Shown: positions 46,042 to 58,085 of the stretch, piece by piece
Layout: every line of letters begins with the position of its first letter
Numbering within the stretch: position 1 is the first letter of the stretch
Source: Lophius americanus
Lineage: Eukaryota > Chordata > Actinopteri > Lophiiformes > Lophiidae
Length of the DNA: 64,000 nt
Reading direction: 5' to 3'
Assembly (NCBI GenBank): GCA_037951165.1
Contig: JBBDHG010000024.1
Location: 7,527,001-7,591,000 of the forward strand
Notes under the pieces: generated by a model
Told to the model about the DNA's origin: nothing
Seen by the model: only the letters and a program-made list of their open reading frames with translations
Database searches by the model: none
Translations under genes and position numbers: made by a program

Positions 46042-49000
46042 TCGTATCTAGTATCTTTAGGAGGCAAAAATTAATGTTCTATTAATTCGATTGAGCCAGT
46101 AAAGTTTTAAATAAGATTTTTTATAAATACATTTTGAAGGATGTAAGATATAGTCTGATTATCATTATTTACAGACTCCTACCAAAATATGGAGATATCA
46201 TGTTTCGTCAATAGCGCACTCAATTCGGATGTTAAAATGACATTTTTAGATGGCAAATCAAGAAAAGATTAATATTGTTCAGGCCTCTCTCTGTCCCGGT
46301 ATCAAGCTCTGATGATATATGCGGTGATAAGCATCAAAATAAGACTCAGACCAGTTAAACTATATTGTATTTTTGGGCACTTGCAATTATTAGCCCTCAG
46401 TAATATGTCAGATTTAAATGCCCAGTGTGATCGAGCACTAACACTTAGGAGATGGGAAATGTTTTATTCCACTGGTGCAGCTTGTTATGCATTATCTTTG
46501 TAACCTAAAAATCTTTGCCACGAGTATAAAACATTACAATCCTGGAGGGAATTGTACCAAGTCTTCTGTGGGTAAGGTAGATGAAGGTTTTGACAATAGC
46601 AACACATGCATGGAATAAAAATATATCATCTCTTGGAGTCCTGAATAAAGTTTGTTTTTAATTTAAAATAAAATATCTAAGTGGGACAACTCAAACTTTT
46701 CTGCTCCTTTCATCCTTGTTCCATATCATTATTATAAGGTTTACTTGGTGATTTGTTTCCCTCTGGGGACTTATTGTCCCGTATCGTTCCAATTTTTATC
46801 TTCATTCATTCTTTTTTTCACGTGAGGCATCATGTGAGTGGTATTTCTAAGTTTAGCATCAAACGTGTTAGGAAAAAATGTCAGATAATAATTTATAATT
46901 TACCATTTGATCTGTTAGTGACCATTGACACGGTTCTAAGTTAATTTGTTGAAATAAAGATGAATTTATTAGTAAAAATGTGAGTCAACTCGTTTACAGT
47001 CAGTACAGTTTTGTAGCCGGGTCGTTGATTGACAGAAGATCGTGTAGGCGTTACCGAGAGGAGATCAGAAGGAAATGCCTGGAAATTTCTTCTGAAACCA
47101 ATCAACACTCAGGAGCTTGCTGAATAAATTCACCCCACCACGTCAATAAATCATGAGACTTGCTAATTTCACACATGAACATAAGAGCAACATGAGTTTG
47201 GTTCTCATACATCATGAGTGTGTGGCCGAGGGAGGCATGTGGTCCAAGTCAATACTATCAAGTGGTGTTGTGCAAACACACATATACAGTGTATTGTACT
47301 CTACATACAGATACAGATGCAGATAGTGGAGGTGACCCGGCACCGTGACAGGGTGGGACGTGACTTGATTAAGAACGGCAAGGTAAGAGTGATAAAGTAC
47401 CATCTAAATCCATCCACATCCTGTGACCCTGCGATAAGTCAAACACCAACGACAGCCATATACACCATAAATAATGCTGTCTGAGGGCTCGGCTGCCTTT
47501 CCTCTACTAAGGTTTGGATTCATTGTTTCACTAGAAGGGAAAACTTTGTTTTCGGGAAAGCACACAGTGAAGGCAGGTAGAGCCAGTATTATGACCAACA
47601 GTACGCTGTAGAGAATTCTGAAATCCGCTTCGCTATTTTCTTTCTCTCCCGGGAAGCATGCAGGCAAACACGAACAGAATTATACCTTAAACCTGTGATA
47701 ATTCATGCAATCACACCCCAACACATGAACACATCATGATGGGTTAATAGAGCAGGTGTCCACGGCAAAACTCTGCCTGCTCTCCTGGCTCCCGAGCCAA
47801 TATTCCAGCTAATTTGAATTTTAAAAAAAAATCTGCAAACATTTGCTCCTCTATTCAGGCTAATGTTCAATCTGTTGCTCTCTGACACAGTGCCACCAAG
47901 CATTTAATTTCCACTCCTGAAGCCAGCATTGCAGCCTCGTGGTTGGACTAGAGAGAGGAAATCACTACAATCAAGAGGAAAAGGAGTGAGGACTGGAAAG
48001 GGGAGGAAAGGTTGTTCTTTTTGTCGTTGAAGACAATGTTTGAGTCTGAAGCTTGAAAATACTGTGACTCATTCATGCATATGTGTCAGCAGGCCATCTC
48101 CAAGGTCAAGGGAGAAGAAACAATTCCATCACGCTACAAACAAACTGGCACAGGTGAAAGGAAGTGGAGAAAAATGAGAAATACATGACAGAGGAATAAT
48201 GGTGTGGAAAGAACATGAAATTCTAGGGAGAGTTGCACTTTGGGTAAACACTCGCCACAGGTACCGCTGCTGTCTACATGCTGTGGGACAGATACCACTA
48301 CCCATATATGCATATATCCATGAGTGGTGCGTAAATGCCATGTACATACACATGCATAAATCCCCCACCAGCCTCCCAGCACACGAAAAGAGAAAGGGAA
48401 CCAAACAGGCAAGAGCAGGAGAGTCTCTTTTGGAAAAGGAGTAAATAAGAAAGAAGATGGAGGCGAGAAAAAATTGCTCCCATGATGATATAGTGCTTGC
48501 TTTTATTCATAGCCACAGTTTCCACCCAATTTCCTCCTCTTATTTCAGCGCCATTCTAAAGATAATATCTCTCTCCGTCTCTCTCTGTTCCAGAGGCGTG
48601 ATGAGGGGTTGAATAAAATTAGCTGCTTGACAGGGGGAACTTGTCTGGGGGCAACATGGGGGACCTTGTTTCCAAAGAGTCTCGAAACTCTCGGCTCAAC
48701 CCCCCATACCCTCAAGTAACGACACAAGATCAGATAGAGGAGGGAGAGGACCGTTTGAAATAGAAGCCCACAGACACTCTTCTGTAGATTTGAACCAGCA
48801 GCAACAAACGCAGAGCGTAAAATTATCTCAGTGCTGACATGTTCAACACGCTCAGTCTGTCTTCAAGGTTCCCCAACCATCAGTTAAGGATTACAGCCGA
48901 GCTGATGCATCCTTCGGCCCATACATACATTGGTATTGGCATGATCATTCTTCAGAAGAAAAGCAAAAAAAAATGGTTGTGGGAATACATGATGCCTAAA

Positions 49001-49174
49001 TTCACAACAATGTTTATTTTAGAGTGTTCTCAGGTCATTTTAGACAATAAGGTTGTTACAGCGTAATGTATCCCGTCGCAGTTACATATTTTTGTCACAA
49101 ATGTTTGATTTGAGCGATCTTTGTAAGGAAGGTTTGTTCTGCATACATATGCAATGAAAATGATCCAATACCTT
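46042..49174 (-). other. ttc28: ttc28 intron, no confident element
   Basis: Patchy AT-rich sequence (46080-46980) that may include unassigned old repeats, then mixed sequence. No exon or RNA gene recognised. Confidence 0.35.
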
Positions 49175-49358
49175 CTCGCTGTTGTTAGCACTATTATCTC
49201 ACAGCTAGAAGCTCCTGGGTTCAGATTCTGTGCGCTGTTTTCATGGTCTCCCAATGCTAATATGGCTTCCCTCCCGGTGGTCCGGCTTCCACCCACAGTC
49301 CAAAGACTTACATAGGTAAAGGGGACTCTAAACTGCCTGTAGGTGTGTGAATGGTTGA
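49175..49358 (+). mobile_element. Teleost interspersed repeat, same family as 16282-16362
   Basis: Matches the consensus text 'tcctgggttcagattctgtg', 'ccggcttccacccacagtcc', 'aaagacttacataggt' and 'aactgcctgtaggtgtgtga'. This is one of the most abundant fish repeat sequences. The 'gggttcagattc' word is in the position of a tRNA-like B box. Confidence 0.8.
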
Positions 49359-50524
49359 GCTCATCTGAAAACTAAATCTTCCATTGGTTTCTCTCTATCT
49401 GCATTTGCACCAACCTTAGGAACAGTTACGTAAGTCGGTCGGCTGGTGGTAAAGCAACAATACCTCAGTGAAACATTCAGAAAAACGAACTTGGCTGCAT
49501 TTTGTTCCGTTTTTATGGAAAGGTCGCTCCTCTTGATTGTCATTTATTTCACTTACATTTGACACTTGTATTCTAGTTGAAGTTTTTCCATTACAGTTGT
49601 GATCTTTCCATTTGCGACCAATAATGAGATGCGCACCTTTAGGGCATCTGCACAGCGTAAGTGAAATTTCAATGAATTCGTTCCAGAGCTTTTTGAGGAG
49701 AAGTAGAATGAATATGCCCCCGCGTCAAACCTGTTACATAAAAAGGGTCAGACAGAAGGACAAGGAAGGCTGTATGTCTCCTTAGGTGGGGGCATAATTG
49801 CAATATTTCCAAGTTTCTGTATTGTGGGTCAAATGAAATTGGCAGTTTTTATTGTTTAACCTAAGCAAAAAAATTAAATAGAATTGTTTCATTCCTACTA
49901 CCATTGTTGGCAATACCCCAAAAATCCATTATCTGATTGCTCGCAGTATTTGAATAATGAATGTTTGTTATTTTGTTGTTCCAAAGGACGCAGAAATAAA
50001 GCACAGAGCTGAATCTGTCATCTCAAACCCTTCATGCACCCAGAACAGACAGGTCGGAGCCTTAGATGCTTCATCTACTCTCTGGTATCCTGGCCCAATT
50101 ACAACTTGTCCAACCAGGCTCTTTCTTTCCACACTCTCACACACGCTGTCAGATTCCGAAGCGGAGGGCATGGCAATACTGAAGGTCGGTCAGTCTGCAC
50201 ACTTAACCTCATTTCCCAACTATCTGCTCTGCCTCTCTCAGAAGAGCCTTTTGATTGGTGTCCATTTGAAAAGCTGGCTTTGGGTTTGAGGGGAGGGGTA
50301 TGCTGAGTAGGCGCGATCGGAGCAGCCTCAGCGAAGCCTGAGAAAGGAGATTTTTCAGAGCATGACTCCTGACTGCAGTCAGTTGTAATGCTTTTCAATT
50401 AACCAAGGGAAAAGACAGTAGTAATCTGGAGAAGCAGTCATGCAATATTCATGTACTAAAACTAATGAAAGCCCAGATTAGCCTACATATATTTACATAG
50501 GGTCGGTGCTGTGTCATCCACACT
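49359..50524 (-). other. ttc28: ttc28 intron, no recognised element
   Basis: Overlapping short open frames on both strands at 49950-50400 without domain resemblance. Nothing else recognised. Confidence 0.4.
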
Positions 50525-50770
50525 TAAAAAGAGATGCAGAGAGAAGAGAGAGAGAGAAATAAACGAGAAATTGGTGCATTGGAATACAGAATCAGTGTGG
50601 AAAGAGATAACGGAGAGGGAGAGAAGATCAAGAGGGAGAGAAATCTAGGAGAAAAAATGGGAGGTCAACAGGACACTGCGAAGACCTTGAAAATAAAGAA
50701 AATAGGATCATGAGATAAAGAAGTTCGGAAAAGGAGGAGGAGGTACAATTTGGCAAAAGAGATTAAGGAT
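50525..50770. repeat. Second purine-rich tract (polypyrimidine on the sense strand)
   Basis: About 245 bp enriched in GAGAGA, GGGAGAG and AAAGAAA words without a fixed unit, similar in character to 33685-33890. Confidence 0.7.
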
Positions 50771-53700
50771 CATCTGCATTTTCCCTTTTCATCTGCTTTT
50801 ACCATAATCATGACTCTCTAAATGCAGCCTCCACCCGCCCCACCTCAAAATGACTCCAATCTGAATGAGTGATCTTGACAAATTGGGCTGTTCGGTCAAG
50901 ATGATGCTCCTTTGAGTGAGGAGCGCGCTGCAGACAGTGTGGAGTCTATGGCAGGACAAAGATATGAATGTAATTGGTTGTTACTCTCCCCTTCCCTAAT
51001 CTCCAACCGCAGAGAACGTCGACTGGAGGAAATGGGACTGCAGACTGCCACAACAGCAAAATGCTCTTAAACCACCAGTTTCATGTCTGAAATGTTATGT
51101 GCATGCGTCCGAACAATATGGGAAATTAATCCGTAATCCTTAGTAGGTCACACAAGACTTAAAAAGACTTCAAAGCTGGATTAATGTGTGACTGGACATA
51201 CAATTCAACACTGGGTAACTTCTTAGAAAGCATTAACATTGTATGTCAAACAAGAGGCTAATCGTGGTGAGTGTGAAAATATCCTTTGACCTTTTGTAGA
51301 GGTCTCACATTTAATTTTATGCTCCACAGATATCTAATTTTATGCTTATACGGATTTACACGTTTGCAGAATAATGGAAACGTCCTGATATTTTTTCTTC
51401 ACTGAGCCTGGTTGGCTGCAAATGTTCTGCGTTAACAGCCTGATTTTGTTCCATTTCTTGACCGGTGTGCTTGTGTGCTCACACTGATTGGCTGAAAGAG
51501 AAATTTCCGGCTGATTTGAGCTAAAATCACATTGTTTCAAGGACCCGTGGACACTAATGAATTCACTGTTGTACCAATGTGGTTGGCGGGCAGGATCTGC
51601 CCCTTCATTCCTCTCTACCTGCCTCAGTTTTCAGAAATGCGAGAAACGGGCCAATTTGCACCTAAAGGCTGTTTCTTCCTGAGAGACGCTGACATAAAGA
51701 TGGAGTACAGACAATATACAGAGGTAGATTCGGAGAGATGAGGGGTTTGAATTCTGACAGAGAGAAAGACGAAAGATCTCTGAGGGTAGACAAAAGTGCT
51801 TGAATTGCAGTTTTGGCCTTCGAATGGAGTTGAGGTGCGCTTCTTGATCTTCCCAATCAGCCGCCAGGGCAAGCGTTGCTCAGATGTTCAACAAGCAGAA
51901 GCGAAAGAGAATATCAGCTCGGAGAAGTTTGTCACACTCAGAAAAGTTTGAGTAAAGGACAGAGTGTGAAGAAGTTGGAGGAAGCGAGCAGAACAAAGGA
52001 AGGAGGAATATTAGAAGTCCTCTGCCATCTGTTGGTAATTATGTCTGGACTGCGTGCTGCAGCTGAAACACACCGCCATTACCTAGAGTAGCGCCATAGC
52101 TCTGTAACTATATCCAATTACAATGGCCTTGCCATTCTCCTTTATCAAAAACGCATGATGCAATTTGTTCAGCCAGTCATCGGGAATTGTCGCCTACATA
52201 CAGCGACGTATCTCCACATGGCAGCCGTCTGAAGACACACATAGAAACCAGGTCATTGTTTTCCTGAATTGACTGAATAATGGCGTGCATGCAGCGTCTT
52301 TGATAGTCATGGTGTTTGTTTCAAGGCGTCTGGTGCAAATAAGCACTGCAGGCTGATGGAGACAAAGCTTCCCGATTGCTCTGACATCTCATCTGTTAAC
52401 TCCTCAGCACAGCAGGGAGGCTGAGCCACTGGGAGGGGTATCGTTTTTCACCCCCCTCACTCCTCGCGGGACCGGTTACATTGGATGAGAGCTGAAAAAT
52501 CACCATCTGTAATTAGATTACACACAGATAGACGGAATGAGAAAAAAAAAATCTTAGTTAATTAACTCAAACCATATTCTAATCGTGTTTCATAACTCCC
52601 CCTCCCCTCAACAACATCCGATCTGAATCCTCTCACAAATCCCCCAGGAATCACCACCAACCGGGCCAAAAAGACACTCAAACGAGATCATTTGATGCTA
52701 ATTTCCTAAACAGGAAAGCACTCAGATGCGCTCTGATTGAGACAACGGCATCAATAGCTGATGAAGAGGAGACGAACAGAACTTGATGAGCGGTTGTGTT
52801 GGTTTGTGTGTGTTTCCCGATATGGAAGGTTCCTGTGACGGTGTGACAGCATTTGTCAGGAAACAAGGATAGGGAATTAAAAGAGTCTCCCCTTATGGAA
52901 GCGGGGACAAGTGGCTGTGATAACAGTCAAAGAGTCGTCTCAGAAAGAATGCCGCCCGTCATTTTCGCATCTCCATTATGTGTCAACCTGCCAGTCCATC
53001 TGTCTGCTTGCCATGGAGTCTGACTGACTCCGCCGACAAAGGGAACGTGTCACACTTGGAAAAGCAGCTCCTTAAATTTGCTTTTGTTCAACCCTTTTCA
53101 CCACGCTCTAATTCCTACCCCGGTAAAAGTATAGAATTTCTAAGGTATTTTGTCAAAGCCGTCTTGCACGCAGTCATCAGACTGTCAGCTCAATCATGCA
53201 GCCATTAAACGTGTCCCTCACTTTGATTACAAATCCATTTCAAATGCCAAGTCAATTTCTATTTTCCAGAACGAAGCGCAGAATGAACACACACAAAAAA
53301 AGAGGACATGCACCGTGAAACAAGAAGCGCTAGAGATTACAAGTAACGCAGTTTTATTCACACTGTTGCCTCAACATGAAACTATCCAGTGCTGTGCTCC
53401 TCAGGCAGCGGCTATTAATCCATGCGTGTAGCAGGGTAATATGTTTTCTTGACGAACAAACGTACCAAAAATAATGTATTTATGCTGAGGGTTTGGGAAA
53501 ATTCTAATCGATTATACAAAACTTCAACTGTGTAATTTCATCAGCTGAAAAATCCCAGCAACAGGGACAAGTTAAACGATTAAATTTGAGTTTAACACAA
53601 GGCCAAGAAGACACATTTCGAAACTGGCAGAAACGCATTCAACATTGTCAACAAACCTGAATTGTTCATTTGGGACTAAGAGCTAGCTGGCGCGTGCAGG

Positions 53701-54828
53701 ACGGCGTTAATTTCGGAACACCTGCTCGCTCTCGAATTAGAGCGCAAAACAACACAAAGCTTTTTCCTCACGCTCTGCCATTTTCCGAGAGGGGGTACCA
53801 CGGCCAAAACCCACTCCCTGAATGCGCCCATACATGTGTGTGCGTCCCGTGCAGCCGCCATCGCAGCAGCTGCACCGAGGCCCTACTCCCATATCCAGCA
53901 AGAAGACGATGTATAGATGCACCAATGAGAGGAGCTGTAAATGTCGAAACAGCTTAGCTCTCGACGTAAGCCGATGCTTAGAGGGTATGCATGTTCTGCT
54001 GTTTAGTTTTACAGGGACCCACTGAAGGAAGACCCGTTTGAGGGTTTCTACTGCTGGTCAGAGCCTCATGGACAAATGCATTCGTGCTCACTGACAGATT
54101 CAGGCATGGTTAACTTCACTTGTCCAAAGGCCAGTCAGCATGGCTCTGACCCCAGGGCTCTATTGTGAAGCTGCACTTCGCAGCAGCAACAAATGAGAAG
54201 CATGCTGTATCCGTAAACTATAATATACCGATTCATTATAACACACGGCTCAGCAGTTTGACTCCGCTCCGGAGCTGTACCTCAGCTCCCAGTCTTAGTA
54301 GTGGTGCTATACGATTATACTGCTGCATTGCTCCTGGAGAACACAAGCCTACAGCGGAGGGAGACTTCTCTGTAACTGATAAAGACAACATTGTTCACGG
54401 GAGAAGACGAGAAGGAGAGAGCGAACGCATACGCCCAAATGTAAATTGGGTGGGTAATTTCACACCTGAAGCGTTACACCAACTGTTGTACGCCAAGTTA
54501 GGGCCTTTTGTTCCACAGGGTGATTATGTATCTTTTTTAAAGCCCTCATTTGAGCAGCTGGAATGAGTGCATACAACCGCGTTTATTGCAGAAGACAGAG
54601 TTGCATTGATTGCACTAAACATTTTCTATTCAGCATGACTTCACCGTGCAGAACACCCAGACAGGCGGCGAGGACAGCTACACTACATGGCTATAAATGT
54701 AGGCATTACTTAAAATACTGTAACGTCACACTGTAGACATTGTCTCACCGGCCCCTGCGGAAGTATTGAGTATATTTAAACAGGTAGGAAGTCGCTGACG
54801 CTTGATATTTCACCGCGGTAACTGGAGC
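50771..54828 (-). other. ttc28: ttc28 intron, no confident element
   Basis: Long stretch of single-copy-looking sequence without recognised transposons. A 133-codon plus-strand frame at 54165-54566 has no family resemblance. 52180-52520 contains spaced ATTA and GTAATTAGATTAC motifs and may include a conserved element. Confidence 0.35.
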
Positions 54829-55052
54829 ACTCTCTAGACTGCTGAACAACGCATGCTCTAATTTGACCTCTGACCCCAGCTGCGGGAATATAGGGGAAGA
54901 GAAAGCAGCGGTGAAGGGAAGTAATAGGCTGGAAAAAAAGGAGACAATGTACAGCAGATCTTCATATCTGATGGATGATTATATTGCCCAGATTCCATAA
55001 ATCATGTCCTATCTGACAAGGACATCGCTCACTTGTCTACGCAACCATTTTC
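54829..55052 (+). repeat. Local duplication, copy A
   Basis: Two landmarks, CTCTCTAGACTGCTGAAC (54831-54848) and TCTGATGGATGATTATATTG followed by AGATTCCATAAATCATGTCC (54967-55008), recur in the same order and orientation at 56145-56984. The sequence is not a recognised transposon and looks single-copy otherwise. Confidence 0.7.
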
Positions 55053-56142
55053 CTAGAGAACTGAAGACAAAAGCAAAAAAAAAAAGGCTCTTTAAATGCT
55101 CGAAGAAAAATTCCCTGTTCATCCCACTGTCTTGGATGAACATACACATGATACACATTGCTACACATGTTCACTGACACACAGGAATATCTTCATGAGG
55201 GTTGAGTCTGCATTCAGGTCCAAATCCGATTCACGAATGGAGGCAATACAGAGGCAGAGAGAAACGAGCAGATACATTTTAAGGCGTGTGCTCACCTAAT
55301 TTCACACAGTAATTTCTCATAGTGTATATTTTGCAGAAATTCATTGTTAGTCCTGGATCGCTAAGCCTTCATACTAGCATTATGAACATTGAACTACAAT
55401 CTTTCCTCTGAACCTACTCTTAAACAGAACTTGTTGTATCATTTTCTGCCCCTCTCCAGTATAAAACATCTAAGGAACAAGGCACAACAGTACCCAAGGT
55501 CTAGGAAAGAGATGCAGACTTCTCCTATAATGTCTGATTTACTGACAGCCTCTAAATCTACCGACAACTCCAACAAATTAGGATTGAACTACATCGAGTC
55601 TAAATGTGGTTTACTCTTTATGACATTGTTGCATTTTTAGCTCTTCCTCTCCCAGTCCATTGACCCGAAAACCACCAAAAAAACCAAAATTCTCTGGGAT
55701 AGATTTCTTGCTAATCCAGCCTTAAGTTTTTCCGTAATATAACTTCCTCCTCCTTGGAAAAGGTAACGATCAGTATATATGTTTAAGATCGCAACCTGAG
55801 TGCTCAGATTTTGGGACATAGTTGTTTTGCATATTTGCCACCGTCCATAACAATACTGTGTGCTGGGGTAAATGTGGATCCGTGTGGAATCGGATCCGTG
55901 TGTCTGTTTTACTGGCTGAGAATTCATGAAGAGCTTATAAAATGTAAATGAGTCAAAACAGCGCCAGGAATTCCTGCGTTTCTCACAAAAACAAAACTTT
56001 GCAGACAAATCACATGATTTATAGGCTGGCACCTTACAAAAGCACATCCGTCTTTTCATTCCAAGCTCTGTTCATATTTCAGTCCAATCGCACCACTTTA
56101 ACTGGAAGTGCACCGAGATCCATCTGTTGAAGGGTTTCTGAA

Positions 56143-56984
56143 GAACTCTCCAGACTGCTGAACTATACATGCTCTCTCTTCCCCGTGGATGAATTTTTCT
56201 TGTCAAGGCAGCCCAGGAGAAGGAGGAGGGCATCTACTGATTGATCAGCCGCAGTGACAAAGATGAGACGATGACGAGACCCTCCTTCAGATGCTGTACC
56301 ATGACCAATTATAGCCAAATTCCAGTTTCTGTGTGACCTTTTTCAAACTCTGACATGAAAGAAGAGGTTTGAACTAACAATGTTTTGTTTTATAGAGATC
56401 CTGTTTTTGATGTGAAGGAATTTTTTTTTGGTCAGGTTGACCCATGTGAGGGAGGTGGCTCAAGAGACATTATGTCTAAGACTGAAGTACTAAAAACAAC
56501 TCCATCAAGGAGAGTTGACATGAATATACAATTGTAACTATTTCACCTCACATGCAGAGGTCATATATCCCATTTAGGGTTGACCTTTCACCCCAAAGTA
56601 AACCCAAGCACTTTATTAGCTCCTGACTACCATGTCAAATACAAATATGCTCACTAAGGGAGACAGTCTATCGGGGGTGTATGGAAGGACAGAAGATGGA
56701 GTCTCTCTAACCTTGGACCTTGACATTGTCACAGAGGCACACGCATAACTTTGGTACTGAGGGGTGCTATTTGTATTGATATATAAACATGCATAGACAT
56801 ACAGTGGAAAATTCCTTCAAAGACCACAGGAATGCTTTATAGAGCATGAGAAGGGACTGGAGGAGGGGAGTTATATGCTGTGAAAACGAAGGAGGACTTA
56901 CAGTAGTTCAGCATCTCTGATGGATGATAATATTGCATAGATTCCATAAATCGCGTCCATACTGTCAAGGACAACCATTTTCTG
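56143..56984 (+). repeat. Local duplication, copy B, expanded by about 600 bp
   Basis: CTCTCCAGACTGCTGAAC (56146-56163) and TCTGATGGATGATAATATTG with AGATTCCATAAATCGCGTCC (56915-56958) match copy A. The spacing between the landmarks is about 750 bp instead of about 120 bp, so either copy B gained an insertion or copy A lost sequence. ACAACCATTTTC at the end also matches copy A's GCAACCATTTTC. Confidence 0.65.
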
Positions 56985-56999
56985 TCTAATCATGGGATT

Positions 57000-57989
57000 T
57001 TCAGGTTGTATGCTGTGACATCGCATCCTGGTTTTGGTCTTTGCTGCTTAATTTTTCCCTCAAACTGTACCAGAGTTCTTTTGGACGCTGAGGTCTCAGC
57101 TGAGGTCCAGATGGCGGTATATTTCACATTTGCTCAATTGAACTGCAGAAAGAGAGCAATGCACCAGAACATTTTTTTAAATGAACCAAATTTTCCAAGA
57201 GTGAATGTAACTTTAGACACAGGGAAACCCCATGGAGGGGTTGAACATGATATAGAGACGCTGAAGATGAGCCAAAGTAAAAGGGGAGGAGGGAAAGACC
57301 GAAATATAAAACAAGAAGCTTTGCCTCTATTAGAGTGCTACAGATCCCCTAGTTAAATATATAAAATCTACGAGGCAGGAGATCATTTGAGATAGGGAAG
57401 CATTGGGGAAGGACCTCTGAGGATTGTTCTGCGGTCCTCATTACTGAATCTATCTCAGCGTACCTGTCACTCACCACCTGTCTGTCTGCCTTGTTAAGGG
57501 GTGCTGGAATCATGAATCTCCCTAAGGAGACAAGACCTCAGAGTATACGCAAGTGCTTCTAGCCCACATATCTCGGCAACTCTAAACACACGCCTGACAT
57601 AAGTATCACAATATAAATAAACCCAAATATTCAAGGAGTAACAGCAGATAATCCAACCTGAGATATGGGGATGGAGATGGAAAAGGGTCAGTGGGTTGAG
57701 CTCAGCACCATCTCTCCTTCCTTACAGCTTTTTTACAGCAACCAGTAAAAATCTCCCAGAGCTGCATGGTCAGAAAAGTAAGAAGAGGCAGGGTTTCATA
57801 GGCCAGAGAGAAGAGGGTGGAGGGGGGGGGACTAAAACAATCTGGTCTGGGTTTTTGTTTTGTTTTCTGACCCCTGGAGAGGCACTTTGCTGAAGCCGTC
57901 TGCTAGACTTCGACTGTATAAAGACTGAACAGCACCTTCGACATTCACAGGGAGATACACGCTCAGATTAATTTGTCTATCTCTTACAA
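57000..57989 (-). other. ttc28: ttc28 intron, no recognised element
   Basis: Includes a G run at 57821-57830 and a 116-codon plus-strand frame without family resemblance. Confidence 0.4.
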
Positions 57990-58085
57990 AACCTACCATA
58001 AAAGAGGACAGTTGTCATGAAGTTCAGGGATTAATTGACAGTCTTTCTTCACAATCAATAATCATCAATTACCTCCTCAAGTGCT
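57990..58085. promoter_or_regulatory. Candidate regulatory block, TAAT-rich
   Basis: GGGATTAATTGACAG, CAATCAATAATCATCAATTACC within 60 bp, in single-copy context. Homeodomain/PBX-like words (ATCAAT, TTGACAG) are clustered. Inference only. Confidence 0.28.

Noticed and set aside
54165..54566. 133-codon plus-strand frame
   Set aside because: Unrecognised, with no splice signals and low expectation of coding.
55637..56059. 140-codon minus-strand frame
   Set aside because: No family resemblance and no splice signals. It partly overlaps the interval between the two duplicated segments.
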